Positions 36,499-49,770 of a DNA stretch of 64,000 nt are shown here, piece by piece. The notes beneath the pieces were generated by a model that was not told the DNA's origin, did not search any database, and saw only the letters and a list, made by a program, of their open reading frames with translations. The position numbers and the translations under genes were made by a program. This stretch comes from Torymus aiolomorphi. Lineage: Eukaryota; Arthropoda; Insecta; Hymenoptera; Torymidae. The stretch lies in contig CM070877.1 of assembly GCA_036365515.1 (NCBI GenBank), forward strand, positions 15,424,201-15,488,200. The letters are read 5' to 3'. Positions within the stretch are counted from its first letter, which is position 1, and each line of letters opens with the position of its first letter.

Positions 36499-37700
36499 TA
36501 TTAATAAAAAAATATTAAAATAATATATATTTATAATCTTAGAAACATGATGATCATTAACGAACATTAAAAAATATTTGAAATCATTTTTTAATGCTCT
36601 TGAGAGCTTTCAGACGGAAAGACATAATTATATAAGTAAATATTTGATTTTCTTTAGATTGAATTCTAATTTGTGGTAGTCCACGTATGTCATTTAAAAT
36701 AATTGCCAACCCCTGTCTACTTCTCATTGAATCAGTGATCTTATGCGTACAGCTACTTTAACTAAATCGTCACCCATCTAAACAAAAGCTCATAATATTT
36801 AGCTGTGAAAATTTGAACATGCAGTGGCAAAGAAAAGAATGTAACAGCATGGCAGTTACTTTAGATATAAAAGATAATCTTTATTTGTGAAAATTACATT
36901 TATTTAGCGGTTTGACTCTATACGAAGTGACTCTTTGTGTTAAAAGCTTGACGGAAAAATTAGCGAGCGTATTCCCCATATCGGTTACCAAAACTCCAAG
37001 CAGAAATAAAATGTAAATAATAACAAAACACAACGAGTATGTATTATTTATTCTCTCTCGTAAGAAATTACGGGAATATAAATGATGCTATTAAATTTAA
37101 ATCTGAATGGCCTGAACAGATGATCCTCTCTTAAAAAAACGATGGCCGGATGTTGTGAAGCACTTAAAGAGAGATTTTGATTGGTCTGTAAGGAATAGGC
37201 GCGGAAATTCGCTACTTCCGCTACATTTGAATTTTTGAAATTCAGTTTTTTTGTTTAAAACGGCAATGGTCTCTCTGTGTATCAGTGAAAATAAGAGTAA
37301 ATACTATTATACAGGCGTGTTTATTATGAATGACACATCGTATAGGTAAACAGGTTACAGTTGGTGGCACGTGGCACGTTATCACCGGACTATACACGCC
37401 ATTATATTCGTTAATTTTGATGGAATACACGATTATAGAAAAAATGAATAATTATGCTTATTCATAATTTTATTATAAATACTATCTTATTAAATTAATA
37501 TTCTTCTTAAAATTTAAAACAGCATATACATTTATGTACCTAGTATACCTAACAATACTTAAATACTGTGATTCCAAATGAACATTTTAATTATACTTGA
37601 TATTTTGGACTAACATCGACAGCAAATTTATATTTTGATCGAATCCATGCTCAAAGTCTTTTAACAATTCAATTGTTAAAGAACAGAAAAGAACTAACGT
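36499..37700. other. AT-rich intergenic DNA
   Basis: No coding frame, RNA gene or island was recognised. Short minus-strand frames (for example 37242-37430) have no features. The region separates the kinesin fragment from the next series of islands. Confidence 0.4.
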
Positions 37701-38029
37701 TAGTTATTCACAAAAATCGAACCAAGAGAACCGCAAGATCACGAAACCATCGACTACGCGCCACTCCAATAAAAAACGTCCCGATTCGTCGCGCACCCGA
37801 GCCAAAAACTTCTCCCTCATTCTCCCAAGTCGATTCGTCATTGTAAAACGTCACTGTAAAACGAGGCTGAGCATTGAAAATAATTTCCGTGAAAGAAGGG
37901 GTTAGACAGACTCGAGAGAGAAAAAAGGGGCGTCGAGCGCGTTTTCCACTTGATGAGCTCGGAAATTAGCGCGTCGCGCGCGCTAGTGCTACCCTTTTAA
38001 CGCGTACACGTAGGGCGCGACGAAAACGA

Positions 38030-38164
38030 ACCAGGTGGTACAGGGTTGGAACACCGTAGTTTTTCCGGGCGATTGCGCGAGGAGTGCGTGACGACGTGTC
38101 GAATAGTTAGTAGGTACATTATGGACTGGTAGAAGCTGAAATGGGACATCGTTGCATTGTCAAG
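38030..38164 (+). ncRNA. Candidate first exon of an unknown transcript
   Basis: This CpG-rich segment at the right edge of an island ends in CATTGTCAAG followed by GTAAGTG, a near-ideal 5' splice site. Two short ATGs precede it: one is followed quickly by a stop, the other runs through the donor. No acceptor or coding exon could be paired with it, so it is a hypothesis for a non-coding or leader exon only. Confidence 0.2.
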
Positions 38165-40122
38165 GTAAGTGTTGAAGTCAGTTTGTGATGTCCGTTTTGA
38201 CTGTAAGATGATTGGAGAAGAATAAAACGTATTGTAATATTATTGTTATTTTATTGTAAACGTATTGTAAGTATATTATTATGTTACGGCTCATACCTAT
38301 AGCTATATTACTATTCAAAAGCATTCGTATTACTTTTTATTAATCTGCATTATGGATGGACCATGAGAAATATCTTATAAAATCTACCGAACGCACGTAA
38401 ATACATATTATTCCATAAATGAACAAATTGGTACAATTATAAAATAAAAATGAATAACTTTATACCTGACCATAATTCAAGTAAAAACCTAAACCTGATT
38501 TTACACTCTTAACTAGAATTCCAATTAAATTTCTCTAAATATATTTGAATTTAAGAACGATTTTCTCGGAACCCTATTTTTAACCACTTCCATACTACAG
38601 AAAATCACCATCCTATTGTAACGCACCAACAACCTAAAATACGTAAAACAATATCTAACCTATTTACCATCCCTTCCCAACACTCTCCTCTCCCAATTAA
38701 ACGAACACAGCACGACTGCCACTGCATACATACCCTTCGCACCCCACACTCCTGGCAGCAACAATCCGCGTTACCATCTTGTACAGCGCAAGGTGATGAC
38801 TATAACGACAACGACGACGACGTCGAAACAGGTTTATTCCGAGCGCGCTGCCCATAACTCAAGCGGCCGTCCCGAGATTAGCATGTCACCGTAACGCGCT
38901 CGCAAGCGCGCAGTAACATTTATTCAAATTTTACGCTCTCGCTGCGAGCCGCGCGTGAAATCGCGGGTCGAAAGAGCGAGGTCTTGCCGGGGCGAAGGGG
39001 GTAGTGGTGCAGCGGAGTGATCGGATTTTTTGGTGGAGTGATTTATCGTGGATGTAGACTACGTAATTTGACGTAATTAATTCTGGGAGGTGAGTTGCGT
39101 GGGGATAATGGTTCTTTTTGGTGACGGTAAGTAGTTGATTATTGATTTCAAAATGGATTGGGAAGAGTGTATACATGGGTCCCTATGTTTTTAAAGATCT
39201 CTTAGAAATTATAAAATATATCTATTGTTCCAAAGTTATTTAGCTATTAGAATGTCATGATTTCATCTGTATAAAATTAAATGAAGAAATTTTACTTTCA
39301 AACGACGACGAAGTTATATTACTTCAGCTAAATTTCCCCTACAGTATATTCAATTCACTTATATCGCTCTTAATCTCCTATCAAAACATAACTCGTTAAT
39401 CAAATCATAACACCGACGTAAACTGGAACAAAACTGCCGATTTCACACCAACTTCACCCTGAAACTCGCATATGTACAACTCTAAACAAACCTCGTCGAC
39501 CTTATCTCCCAAAACCATCGTAAAAAAGGCGCACATAGGCAGCCCCTGCTCTGCACCCATCACGTGCGCGCGCTTCGCCGACGAAGAAACGTATACATGC
39601 GCCTCTTAGGCGCGATAGCCATCGGCCCCATTAAAATCCCGAGCTTCCGCGCCTATCCATTACGACGTAATCCACTTTGCTCCTCGCGATATGCAAATCC
39701 CCGTGACTTTGTAAGCAAATGCGGGATGAAAGAGATCGCGGGAGATATGGTAGATGTTGATGTTTTAATCGGACGGAGTCGAACGCGCGCGAATACTTAC
39801 CGTTTGATGGATCAGGCAGCGACTTGTTTGTTTATGCACGATTTTTTTTTCTTGTTGTAAAAAAGTGGGTGTAAGGGTGATCGCTCTGGATATTGTCGAT
39901 AGGAAGGAGAAGAAACTTTGATGAATTGGGGATGAATTATACGTATTTAAGGAAATCGTTTTTTTACATAAATTTAAGATGAGATTATTAGCTATCGATA
40001 AGTATCAGCAAAAAATAAATAGAATTGATCAATCAAAAAAATTGGATTATATAAATTTGATACCAATATTGATGCACGTGCGGGAAAAAACTGGAACTTT
40101 TCGCCCGCCGTCATTTAATTAT

Positions 40123-40163
40123 AATTCTCGCACTCGTCGTTTTGCTCGTCTTGTGCGAGAATT
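40123..40163. repeat. 11-bp stem hairpin
   Basis: AATTCTCGCAC at 40123-40133 pairs with GTGCGAGAATT at 40153-40163 around a 19-nt loop. It sits between AT-rich and CpG-containing sequence. It could be a remnant of a structured repeat like that at 9541. Confidence 0.4.
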
Positions 40164-41831
40164 ACCTCGCTTTACACACTTCTAGCATAATGTAGTTTTA
40201 TTAATAAACTACAATATTAAAATCTTAATACTCGACTAAAGATAAAACATTAAAAAAAAACCATACGTTTATACGTAAAATGAGTTTGAAGAAAAATCAA
40301 AAGAAACTTTGAAAACCATAATAATAGTATTTAGACGAATGCATATTCTACCCCATACTAAATCCGTCGTCTGATAAATATTAAACCAAGACAAACTAAA
40401 CAAAATCTGAACGCGCTCATCCACCGTTAAACCTTCCCCATCACACACTTTTCTCCCCACGTCTCCCGACATTTTAATTTAGGAAAATTCCCAATCAACC
40501 TGTTCCGCATCAACCCCATCTTTCTCCCTGTACATTTGTATATACCTATATATACCCGGCAACCTTTACGCGCCCCGTCTACTTCGATTTCGGAAGATCA
40601 TCTCGCGAGGACCCCCCGAAATCCACACGGCCGCGGCTTATCCGGGGAGGCTTACGCCGGCTTATCCCAATCATTGCCGGGGCTGCGAGCGCGCGCCGGT
40701 TCCAATTACGCCGAATCAACGTCACCGGGGCACAATGACACGCGCGCATGCGGCCGTCGTTTATTATTGCGATATACTTACAGCGTGAGAGTCGAAAGAC
40801 GTCGATCAGAAAATTTTCATTTCCTTTCGGTTATGTGTGTAGAGTATGGATATATATTGACGCTGAGGTTTGTTGACTGTGCGGTTCGGTAGTTGACGGT
40901 TCGGCTGAATTGTTTGCGATGCGGGGCGTAGTGTAGAGAACAGTTTTGTAGAGTTGGATTTTTTTATTAAAATACTGGGTATACATGAAAAATTATTTTT
41001 TTTCCTGGTAACTTTATGATGCGTAAGTGGCTGCAATTTTATTAGCATAACAAAAAGTAAGCACATATTATGTACTTATTTAATATATTTTTTTAAAGTG
41101 TTTAAAAAATGGTTTTCTTCCTAGTTTAAATATATATGAACTTTTAAGGTAGTTGTATGCCAAGATATGTACATTCCTTTTATTATCTTACATAAGTAGA
41201 ATAAAAATTATTTTGTAAAGGGTATTTGAAATACAACTATCTTAAATAAATAGAATAAGTATGTACCTGGAGAAGTTACAGATTTCATGTGAACTTACAT
41301 ACCGACGCAGTAATTTATTAATAAAACTTTATTTTATGTCAATTTATTTGCAATCTTCATAATAACAACCAGTCCCTTTGCATGCAAAATCTAACAATAT
41401 CTTCAATACCCTAGTATATTTCCTTTATCTCCACATAATAATATATAAACCCAACTAATCTTACGTCACTCCTTCAATCCTAAACAAACTCACCCCAACA
41501 AATCTCACCTCTTTTCCTCGCGTATAACCTTTCACTCCATGCGCCATCAACAATACTCCCGCTATTATCATCCTAAAAATCCCTACAATGCCCTCATACG
41601 GCGTCCCCGAGCAAGAAAAGAAAAAAGAATGAATCAATGTTTAACGAGGAGTCACGGCCCGCAGAGAGAAGGGAAAGTGATTTTCGGCGTAATGCGCTCG
41701 GCAAACATCATCACCCGAGGCGGTGCGCTGGGATCCGGGACACCTGAGCATGCGAGCCCGGAGGAATTAGGAGTATGCGCGCGCGAGACAATGCAGGGGA
41801 TGAACGATATGTACGTGTCTCGAGCATGGAG

Positions 41832-41863
<32 letters not shown>

Positions 41864-43900
41864 TGGAATTAAAGTGCTTTGAGGGGGATTTCGTTTGATG
41901 CGTCGAGTGAGGGTAGGATCGGACGAGTTCTGGGTGGAGCAGTGAACTGTTTCGTTTGTGGATATTTGTCAATCGGTCGTGGATTTGAATGTAGCTGTAA
42001 TCGATTTTGAATTGATGATTAATTCGGATTTTTATTGGATAGTATAGTTATGGTGGAGCAAAGCTCATTCTAAAAATTTTCCAGTTGTTGCATATAATAT
42101 CATTAATTGGTAGGTGAGAAGAGAACGTAGCTATATTTTTCCTAAAAAAAATCATTTTGAAAAAGCAATGAAAATGGAAAAATCTCAAGTGAGTACTGGG
42201 AAAATATTATCTGTGCAATAAAATTTCTTCATTTAAATGTAATGTGGTAAAAAAATTTACAAGCCTTTTTTGGCTTCATCGAGTATCTAACAATCTAGAT
42301 TGATGCAATAAAACTATCGATAAGCAGAATAGATTTTTGGTTAAATTATTTAAACATAACTCATTCGTTCAAAAATTATCTACTAAAGACAAAGTTCCTG
42401 CGTATTTAAAACTTGAAAATGGAAAGATAATATTCATTTATGATAATTTTAACATAAATATATAATACTAGATTAAAATCATTATCACAGCATTACACTT
42501 TATCATGCAATTGATTAAAAGATTTAAAGCAACATAAAATTAACATTATCATAGCTACTTCATTCAAACCACAAAAAAAAATCCCTAACTCCAAAGGTCG
42601 CGAACAAAAGCCCGTGACTTCTCGCATCAAAGCCTTCTCAAATCAAACCTCCACAACCGATACACACCCGATCCATTTCAATTCCATGCAGCCTCTGCAC
42701 ACACAATTCCCGAAATTGGCGCTAATTTCACGCATAAAGACCTGCTGCTGCTGCTTGCTCGCACGGAGAAGAAGAAGGCAAACAAATCCGGGGCTCGGGT
42801 AATATCGAGCGTACGCCCACGCTCGTACGAATGAATGGGCACGTCAGGCATTGACAGCCGGTCATTACGGGGGTGTACATGTCGAAAGGTATACACGCCG
42901 GTGCACGTCAGTCACCTATAGACGAGTCGATGGGCACGCGCACGCGCGGATATAGAGTGGAAGATATGTTGCAATATGTGCGGGGTCTGCGTGCAGTTTG
43001 TCTGTGATTAAGAGCGGCTTGGAGGGGAAGGAATTGAAAATGAGGATTGAGATTGCGTGTGATTGATGGGACGATGATTTGTGTATGCCTTTTAAGAGGA
43101 TATTGATTAACTTTTTTCGGCAAGAATGAAGAAGAAAGATGGAAGAAATGAAAGTTAAATAGATAATTAGAGTAAAGTGTTCGTATGCAATTATGGTTAT
43201 ATTTGTAGACATATAAGATAGCTAAATAAATTTTTTATATAAAATTACGGTTTGGTATTTTGAAACAGAACTTAATTTTTAAAGTTACAAAAATAAATTT
43301 CTTGTCAATAAATTTCAAAAGCCTGAAAAGTGATGCTAAAGTATCATTCAAAGCAGCAGAAACGGCAATCCTCTTTCCAAATCATCCGGATTTTTCATCC
43401 TTACAGCTCACAAAACTGCATCGTTTCTCCGTCCGGCTTTGACTTCCCCACTCGCCATTCAACCTCTGATCCGCTCATTCGGCATTCGGTCGAAAAGCGG
43501 GTAGATTTCCGACTGCGAAAAGCGATACATTGAATATGTTTTACCTGAAACCGACGCTTTTCCTTCCGCTTGACTTTAATTCCGACTCTGATTGACGTCC
43601 AACTATATTCAGAGGAAAGTCTTTGACCCGTCACTTTTGCCGGACGTCAACGAAGTCGAGAGTTGCAGATGAATAGGTAATGCATCAACGTCCTGTTTGA
43701 GTTGAATGGTGTCCGAAACGTTTTGGGGGATTTGGGGTCGTTTGTTAATTGGGATATAGGTTGGCAGAAAATTTGTATGATGCATTTGCTTTTACAATTA
43801 TAGTTTCAACATTCAAATTTATACTAGACAAAACGCCTTTTATTCAATTTATATTTAACTATTAACTGACTCTTTAATTTTTTTTCATTGTGGCCTATTC

Positions 43901-44131
43901 GATGGATCTGAAGTTTGCATCGTTGGAATGCAACGAAATAATTTTTTACAATTAATTAAAATTACTTGGCAGTAAAAAATTTTATCTATAAACCATTGTC
44001 ATAAAGTTATTTTATACTACAAAATACTAAATCTTCACGCGAAATTAAAATTAATCAATATAACTTTGAAGTAAAATGAATTTTATTCTCTAATTTCGTT
44101 GCACTCCAACGTTGCAAACTTCAGATCCATC
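43901..44131. mobile_element. 231-bp MITE with ~40-bp TIRs and CTATTC duplication
   Basis: Ends GATGGATCTGAAGTTTGC and its complement form inverted repeats of about 40 bp (43901-43940 and 44092-44131) that differ at few positions. CTATTC flanks both sides (43895-43900 and 44132-44137), a probable target-site duplication. The interior is AT-rich and non-coding. Confidence 0.8.
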
Positions 44132-44560
44132 CTATTCATTTCTCTTGGACGTTTAAATTAAAAAAAAAATAATATCCCTTTAAGAATCTACTCTAATATC
44201 ATAGCTTCTAGAGATATAGTCATTTTTATATAACGCGCTATAGAATTTCTTTTTCAAATTAAAAATTTATTTTCAAATTTATTTCACAAGAAACTATATG
44301 GATAAAAAATATTCTCAAGAAATGTATCTATTGTACCTTTTAGTATGATAAATTTGAATAATGTAAATAATTACTTAAGATAAACTAAAAAAGAATGCAT
44401 TAATTTTAAATAATAAATAAAGTAATTTTTATTATAATAAAATATGAGGCATCACTCGTGTTAATGAAAATTTTCAGAACTCACCCTTATTTTGTTGCTG
44501 TTCCTGTCAATCTAATCCTACAAAAAAAATAAATTATTAAAAAATATCAAAATTTGAGTA

Positions 44561-45932
44561 TAATTGAGCGCCCGGATTCGATAACTCGCCGAGCGCTCGA
44601 ACACGGGTAAAAGTATTGTCCAACGGCACTGAGTATACCATAAATTGATCTGGCCCAAATTAAAAAACAAAAAATATGGTCGTACACAGTTACTCGAGAT
44701 ACACGTTTTTTGTATTTACAGTTTTTTAATCTGACTATTATTTTCTGAGATAAAAATTAATAAATTGTAATTATGACATAGCTGAAAATCAATGTTTTTC
44801 AAAACTTTAATCACTCTAGCTCAGTGAAAAGTGGATAAAACGCTTTGAAATTTTATACGCATACTCATAAAACATTGTTGTAGTCGAACATCAGCGTAGG
44901 TAGTCAAAAAGTGTTATTGTTTATACATATTATTGCTTATATGATTGAGCACGCACACTCCCGCCGCCAAAACTTCGACGAAAGAAAGTGTGTGAGGAAG
45001 TTTGTGCTTGGACAAACTGTCAGCGAGAAAGTTGTTCTTTTATGAATAAAGAAGTTTTATGGAAAATTTCAGATCGATTGGTTGAAAATTCAGTGAGATA
45101 CAACGATGATAAGAAAGCGGACCGCCCGCTACTGCTGTGCGAAAGCTGCCGCGCGGAGCTCCAACCAACGGCGTGTTGAGGCAAAGGGCCCATTACAATC
45201 CGGTGATAAAATTTGTATAAAGTTGAAGAGTAAAAAAAAATAACAAACATGCTACGAAATAGTTTAATAAAGGTATATTAAAAATAATTGTATCATTTTT
45301 TTATTTATATTCAACGTTCTCTAGGAAATAGAATCGCTAGTTACGAAACAACACGCCGTCGATTGGAGCTCCGCGCAGCAACTTTCGCATAACAGTAGCG
45401 GACGGTCCGCTTTCTTACCATCGTTGTATCTCACTGAATTTTCAACTAATCGATCTGAAATTTTCCATAAAACTCCTTTATTCATAAAGGAACAACTTTC
45501 TCGCTGACAGTTTGTTCAAGCACAAACTTCCTCGCACACTTTCTTTCGTCGAAGTTTTGGCGGCGGGAGTGTGCGTGCTCAATCATATAAACAATAATAT
45601 GTATAAACAATAACACTTTTTGACTACTTACGCTGATGTTCGGCTTCAACAATGTTTTATGAGTATGCATATAAAATTTCAAAGCGTTTCGTGCACTTTT
45701 CACTGAGCTAGAGCGATTAAAATTTTGAAAAACATTGATTTTCAGCTATGTCATAATTACAATTTATTAATTTTTATCTCAGAAAATAATAGTCAGATTA
45801 AAAAACTGTAAATACAAAAAACGTGTATCTCGAGTAACTGTATACGACCATATTTTTTGTTTTTCAATTTGAGCCAGATCAATTTATGGCATACTCGGTG
45901 CCGCTGGACAATACTTTCCAGGCGCTCAATTA
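44561..45932. mobile_element. Giant foldback element (1,372 bp, arms of ~600 bp)
   Basis: Left arm 44561-45180 and right arm 45347-45932 are reverse complements with scattered substitutions. The outer ends are TAATTGAGCGCC and its complement. The left arm has about 35 extra bases near 44574-44608 containing GAGCGCTCG. The loop is about 165 bp and AT-rich. Open frames on the arms (44988-45179 plus, 45482-45703 minus) are opposite-strand or shadow readings of the same sequence and show no domain. A transcript across it would form a very long double-stranded hairpin. No target duplication is evident. Confidence 0.88.
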
Positions 45933-48265
45933 AGTAAGATAAAATAGTATGAAATTGATTGCATGGGGGTTTTCAGTACTTGTAAAGACAAGAATAACAA
46001 AAATGTTATATACTTGTATAAAGTTCGAAATAAATTATAACATGACAATGAGCAGACATTAATCCGAAACACCATTATAAGTATATCAACGAATTAAACA
46101 TCTTTCTCAAAACTCATATGGATCCAGACTAACAACCATACCCCACCATGAACCTGCCGCAACGGAATTCAAAATTTCCTTCCCACATGCACACGACAAC
46201 GTCTCTTTACTTTATTCGCCCTCGTCCCTGCGATGGACACCCAACACCATCGCATATTACGCAATCCGCTCGCAGGACGACACGACGCGCACCCGCGAGG
46301 ACACAATGACGTTATGAAGAGCGATCGTCCTTCGTTCATGTATACGTACTGTCATCGACTTTCAGTTTTTTCTCTCACGTCATGGCATATGTCGGCTCCC
46401 AAGGCCCCCCAACAAGGCGGCCGATTGTTTTTTCGCTCGCTTTGGGTGGCGTGCGTGCGTATATAGACATCTAGGGTAGAAAGAGAAAGAACGCAGAGAA
46501 GCCGTCGATTACGGCTCAATTTGCGTCGCGATGCTACGTCAAATGCCAACTGATTATTTCGTTTAGAGAGGTTTAGAGTTGGGGATGAAGAAATCATTTT
46601 ATTAGAGGTTAGAATGTGTAGTGGTATTGTCTTTATGGATAAAAGTAATGATAAATAACAAAAACACTAGACAGAATAGATATCTAAATATGCTGATAAC
46701 GAATTATATATTTTTTTATTAGTTACTCACCTTCTTACCTTCCTTGACTAAACTTTAGCTGCATCGCCATCTTCATCGGAATATATAATAAAATCATCTA
46801 ACAGAATGGAACTTCAGAACTATTCTACATCCATTCGCAATAATACTTCTATAATCACTGTTACCATTGTTTTTACGCACGAAAGTACTTCCACCCCAAC
46901 AGCGAATCTCAAGAGTACATACTCCAGCATCTCTCATTCCACGCTCTTATATATATGTATACACACTTGAAACAGCCGCGTGCGGCGTGCACCACCACCG
47001 ATCGATAGTTAAAATATGCGCGAAATTCACAATCAACAACTCAACGGGAGACACGTGCGCGCACCGTCCCGTCTCCGGGAAAGGAGCGAACGAACGAGTG
47101 CGGGAGGGGGAGAGAAGCTGTGTATGTATATGCAGCGCGGCGACATAACCTAAAAAAAGAAGCGGGAGAGGGTAAGCCTCTGGTAATTGCCGGCATCACG
47201 GGGCGCCACGCGACTGCTGCTGCAATTCCGCGTGACTACGTTTAATTACGCGTCACGTAGGACACGCGTACGTTGTAGTGCTATATTAGAAGAGACGCAC
47301 ACCCATTTTTCGTGCCTTTTTCTTTTTTCGTATACGTATACGCGAGTCGTACGTAGGTATAGCTGTTTTGACAGTTGAGATGTCGTTCAGAATGAGCGGA
47401 ACTTTTGTTTTTCTCGCGAACGCTGCGCTTTGATGTTTGACAGTTTGTTGGGGGAGCTTAATTCGAGAGTTGTAGCTAGGGTATTTTTAGTTTTCTGTAC
47501 AAGGGAGATGGTTGGGTATAAATTAATTGCATCTGCTTGTTCTAAAGACTTTTAATTACCCCGACGATTTAGTAAGTATTTTCTAAATAAAAGTGAGCTC
47601 CCGCCTAAAATTTAAAATATTATAGTTTCTTTTTATTTGTAAAAAGAGTGATTTAGAAACTTGCTTTGATTGGTTGTTTAACAAAAGGCGCCAAATAGCT
47701 ATAATTTAAATTAAATCTAAACTTTACTATGAAAAATCGAATCAAACAAAAAAAATAATATCACTACTATATTCCATTCTCCAATTATCCACATTTGCAA
47801 CCTATTTGCTTTCAATCACAACTCAGCTGCAACGTCTCCGCCGCTCGGCGAGTTTGCCCACCTAAGTCCATAATTGGAGCAGGCGCACACGCACGCTCCT
47901 CTCACTCTCTCTCTCTCCATAGCCGACCCCCATAAAAGCGATTCCCGTGCGCCATTGTCGGCGGAATTATTAGAGCCACTCTCGGCATTCTGGCGCACGT
48001 TCGGAGAGTTTGAGTTACTACAAAGACGAGCGCGGCTGAAAGGCGCGAACGGAGGTGTAAATATATATGACACTCGGAGAGGACCGTGAAGAAAAAAGAA
48101 GTAGAGAGAGAGGGTCCCTCAGGGTGATGAAAAATCCTCGGGTGATGTGTCGCCGGAGGATTTACGTTCGGAGTGAGTGAGAATCGTTCAATGGGCTACT
48201 GTATAAGAATGAGCGTTTTGGGGGGGGGGGGTGAAGATATGCAGTTTAAATTTTTTACTTTACAC
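45933..48265. other. Intergenic DNA with islands near 46280, 47180 and 47950
   Basis: The same architecture as the rest of the desert. For example 46141-46200 has 24 C and 7 G, and 46561-46620 has 19 G and 1 C. A CT tract lies left of the 47.95-kb core (about 47901-47917) and a GA tract right of it (about 48102-48112). A poly-G run occurs at about 48220-48231. No gene is supported. Confidence 0.5.
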
Positions 48266-48516
48266 TCTCTAAAGTTGAATTAGTGAAAATTGCTCCACCA
48301 TTTCAATTAGTAGAAAACACTACTAATTTATTAGTGAATATTCACTATTTCATTAGTGGTTTTGTAAAAACTACTAATTAAATTAGTAAAAAGTGCTAAT
48401 CAAAATAGTAGTTTTAATAAACTACTAAATGAAATAGTGAATATTCACTAATAAATTAGAAGTTTTTTCTACTAATTTAAATGGTGGAGCAATTTTCACT
48501 AAGTCAACTTTAGAGA
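48266..48516. mobile_element. 251-bp foldback MITE
   Basis: Nearly the whole element is an inverted repeat. TCTCTAAAGTTGA at 48266 pairs with its complement ending at 48516, and the arms continue through AAAATTGCTCCACCATTT and TTAGTGAATATTCACTA to a short loop near 48390. Repeated ACTA/TTAGT words give it a characteristic look. No coding capacity; no clear target duplication was found. Confidence 0.8.
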
Positions 48517-49770
48517 ACAGAAAACTGTTTAAGAGTAATAATTTTCGTTTTTATATTACTGCAGGTTTAATATAATTTAAATTATTCAAATACTATTTTA
48601 TAAAAAGAAGATGGAAGATGGATTTTTCTATTTGCCATTTTTTTTAGAAAACATCCTGTTTTAATGCAAATTTTTGAGTTCCCTTATTTCCTTTGCGTTC
48701 AAAATTTATTTTTATTTTACAGTATATAGTTCCTTAATTTTACTGAAAAGCATGTAAGTTAATGTACTAAAAATCGAAGCAATATTACTGCCTCAGCTAT
48801 ACTTTACACTACAATGATTTTCAATACTATCGCCACATATATCAAACATACTGCATACAAACGTTTAAATCACTACCCCAATCCAACATTGTAAAACATA
48901 TATCCTACCACTCTAAAGTCGTCCATACATCAGGGTTTCTGAACTCTCCATCACCCGTATAAACCCCGATATCACTCTCGCTGACTCTCACAAAAAAAAA
49001 AAAAAAACGAAACCGTCCAGTAGCCGATTCCAGACGATAATCCTCGCGCGCTAACACCTTTTTACAATTGCCCGCGGCGCTATATGTACTCCCTTCTCCG
49101 CTTCTCTGCACGCGCGCGCGTGTGTTTACAGACACTAAATTACGTGCGACAATGCGCGCGCGCTTTCGTACCCCTTTTCTCCTTAGGGATTACTCAGGGC
49201 GAGAGAGAGAGAGAGAGAAAAGCGAGAAATACGAGGCTGCTCTTTTTGTGTTGGCTCTCTTTTCGAGAATTTCTTTGAGACGCGAGGTGTGCTATGGGAA
49301 AACGGTGAAATCGAGCCGCCGGTCCGCGGCTTTGTGCGGACGCGCGATTTTACATGAGATTATCGCGGGATTGCGCTGGAGTTGAAGAATAGTCGTTGCA
49401 GTTTCTATACTATTGGTATAAGGATTTACGAAATTTTTCAAAACGGCAGTTGAAAAGCAAAATTCTTTTTCAATTATTGTATTGTTGATTATATTCAGAA
49501 TGTTACCAAAGTTCGTAAAAATTAATAAAATATACCTATAATTTTTATCTAATTAGTATTTTTAAGTATGATTAGTATAATTTATTGAATTTTTAAGTAT
49601 GATTTGAATTGAATATTTATTTTCAATTTAAAAGAATAATATGAAGGTAGCTGCTATTTATAAGAATTTACTTGTACTTAATTTCAGACGAGGTCATATA
49701 ACCAAAAGAGAAAATCTTCTTTTTAAGACTTTGTAAATACAAGTCGAGATCACTCTTTCTACAATCCAAA
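48517..49770. other. Last GC island (near 49250) and upstream region of HYDIN
   Basis: 48517-48900 is AT-rich. The island at 49050-49380 is CpG-rich with a GA tract (about 49201-49218) and is the last one before the coding gene. 49400-49770 is AT-rich and probably holds the HYDIN promoter and 5' UTR; no TATA box could be assigned. An AATTTCAG near 49680 might be a 3' splice site for an untranslated leader exon. Confidence 0.4.

Larger units (their letters stand above)
37701..43800. other. Gene desert with islands near 37950, 38880, 39600, 40680, 41750, 42850 and 43480
   Basis: Seven CpG-rich islands about 0.6-1.1 kb apart, each with C-rich left and G-rich right flanks. By count, 38641-38700 has 22 C and 1 G, and 39061-39120 has 19 G and 5 C. 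A GA tract lies right of the 41.75-kb core (41831-41855). Peptides from open frames are low-complexity and overlap on both strands. One candidate non-coding exon end (38164) and one small hairpin (40123-40163) are listed separately. Confidence 0.55.

Noticed and set aside
44988..45179. 63-codon Cys-rich frame in the giant foldback
   Set aside because: The mirror arm encodes the complementary sequence with altered frame, and no zinc-finger or transposase pattern is complete.
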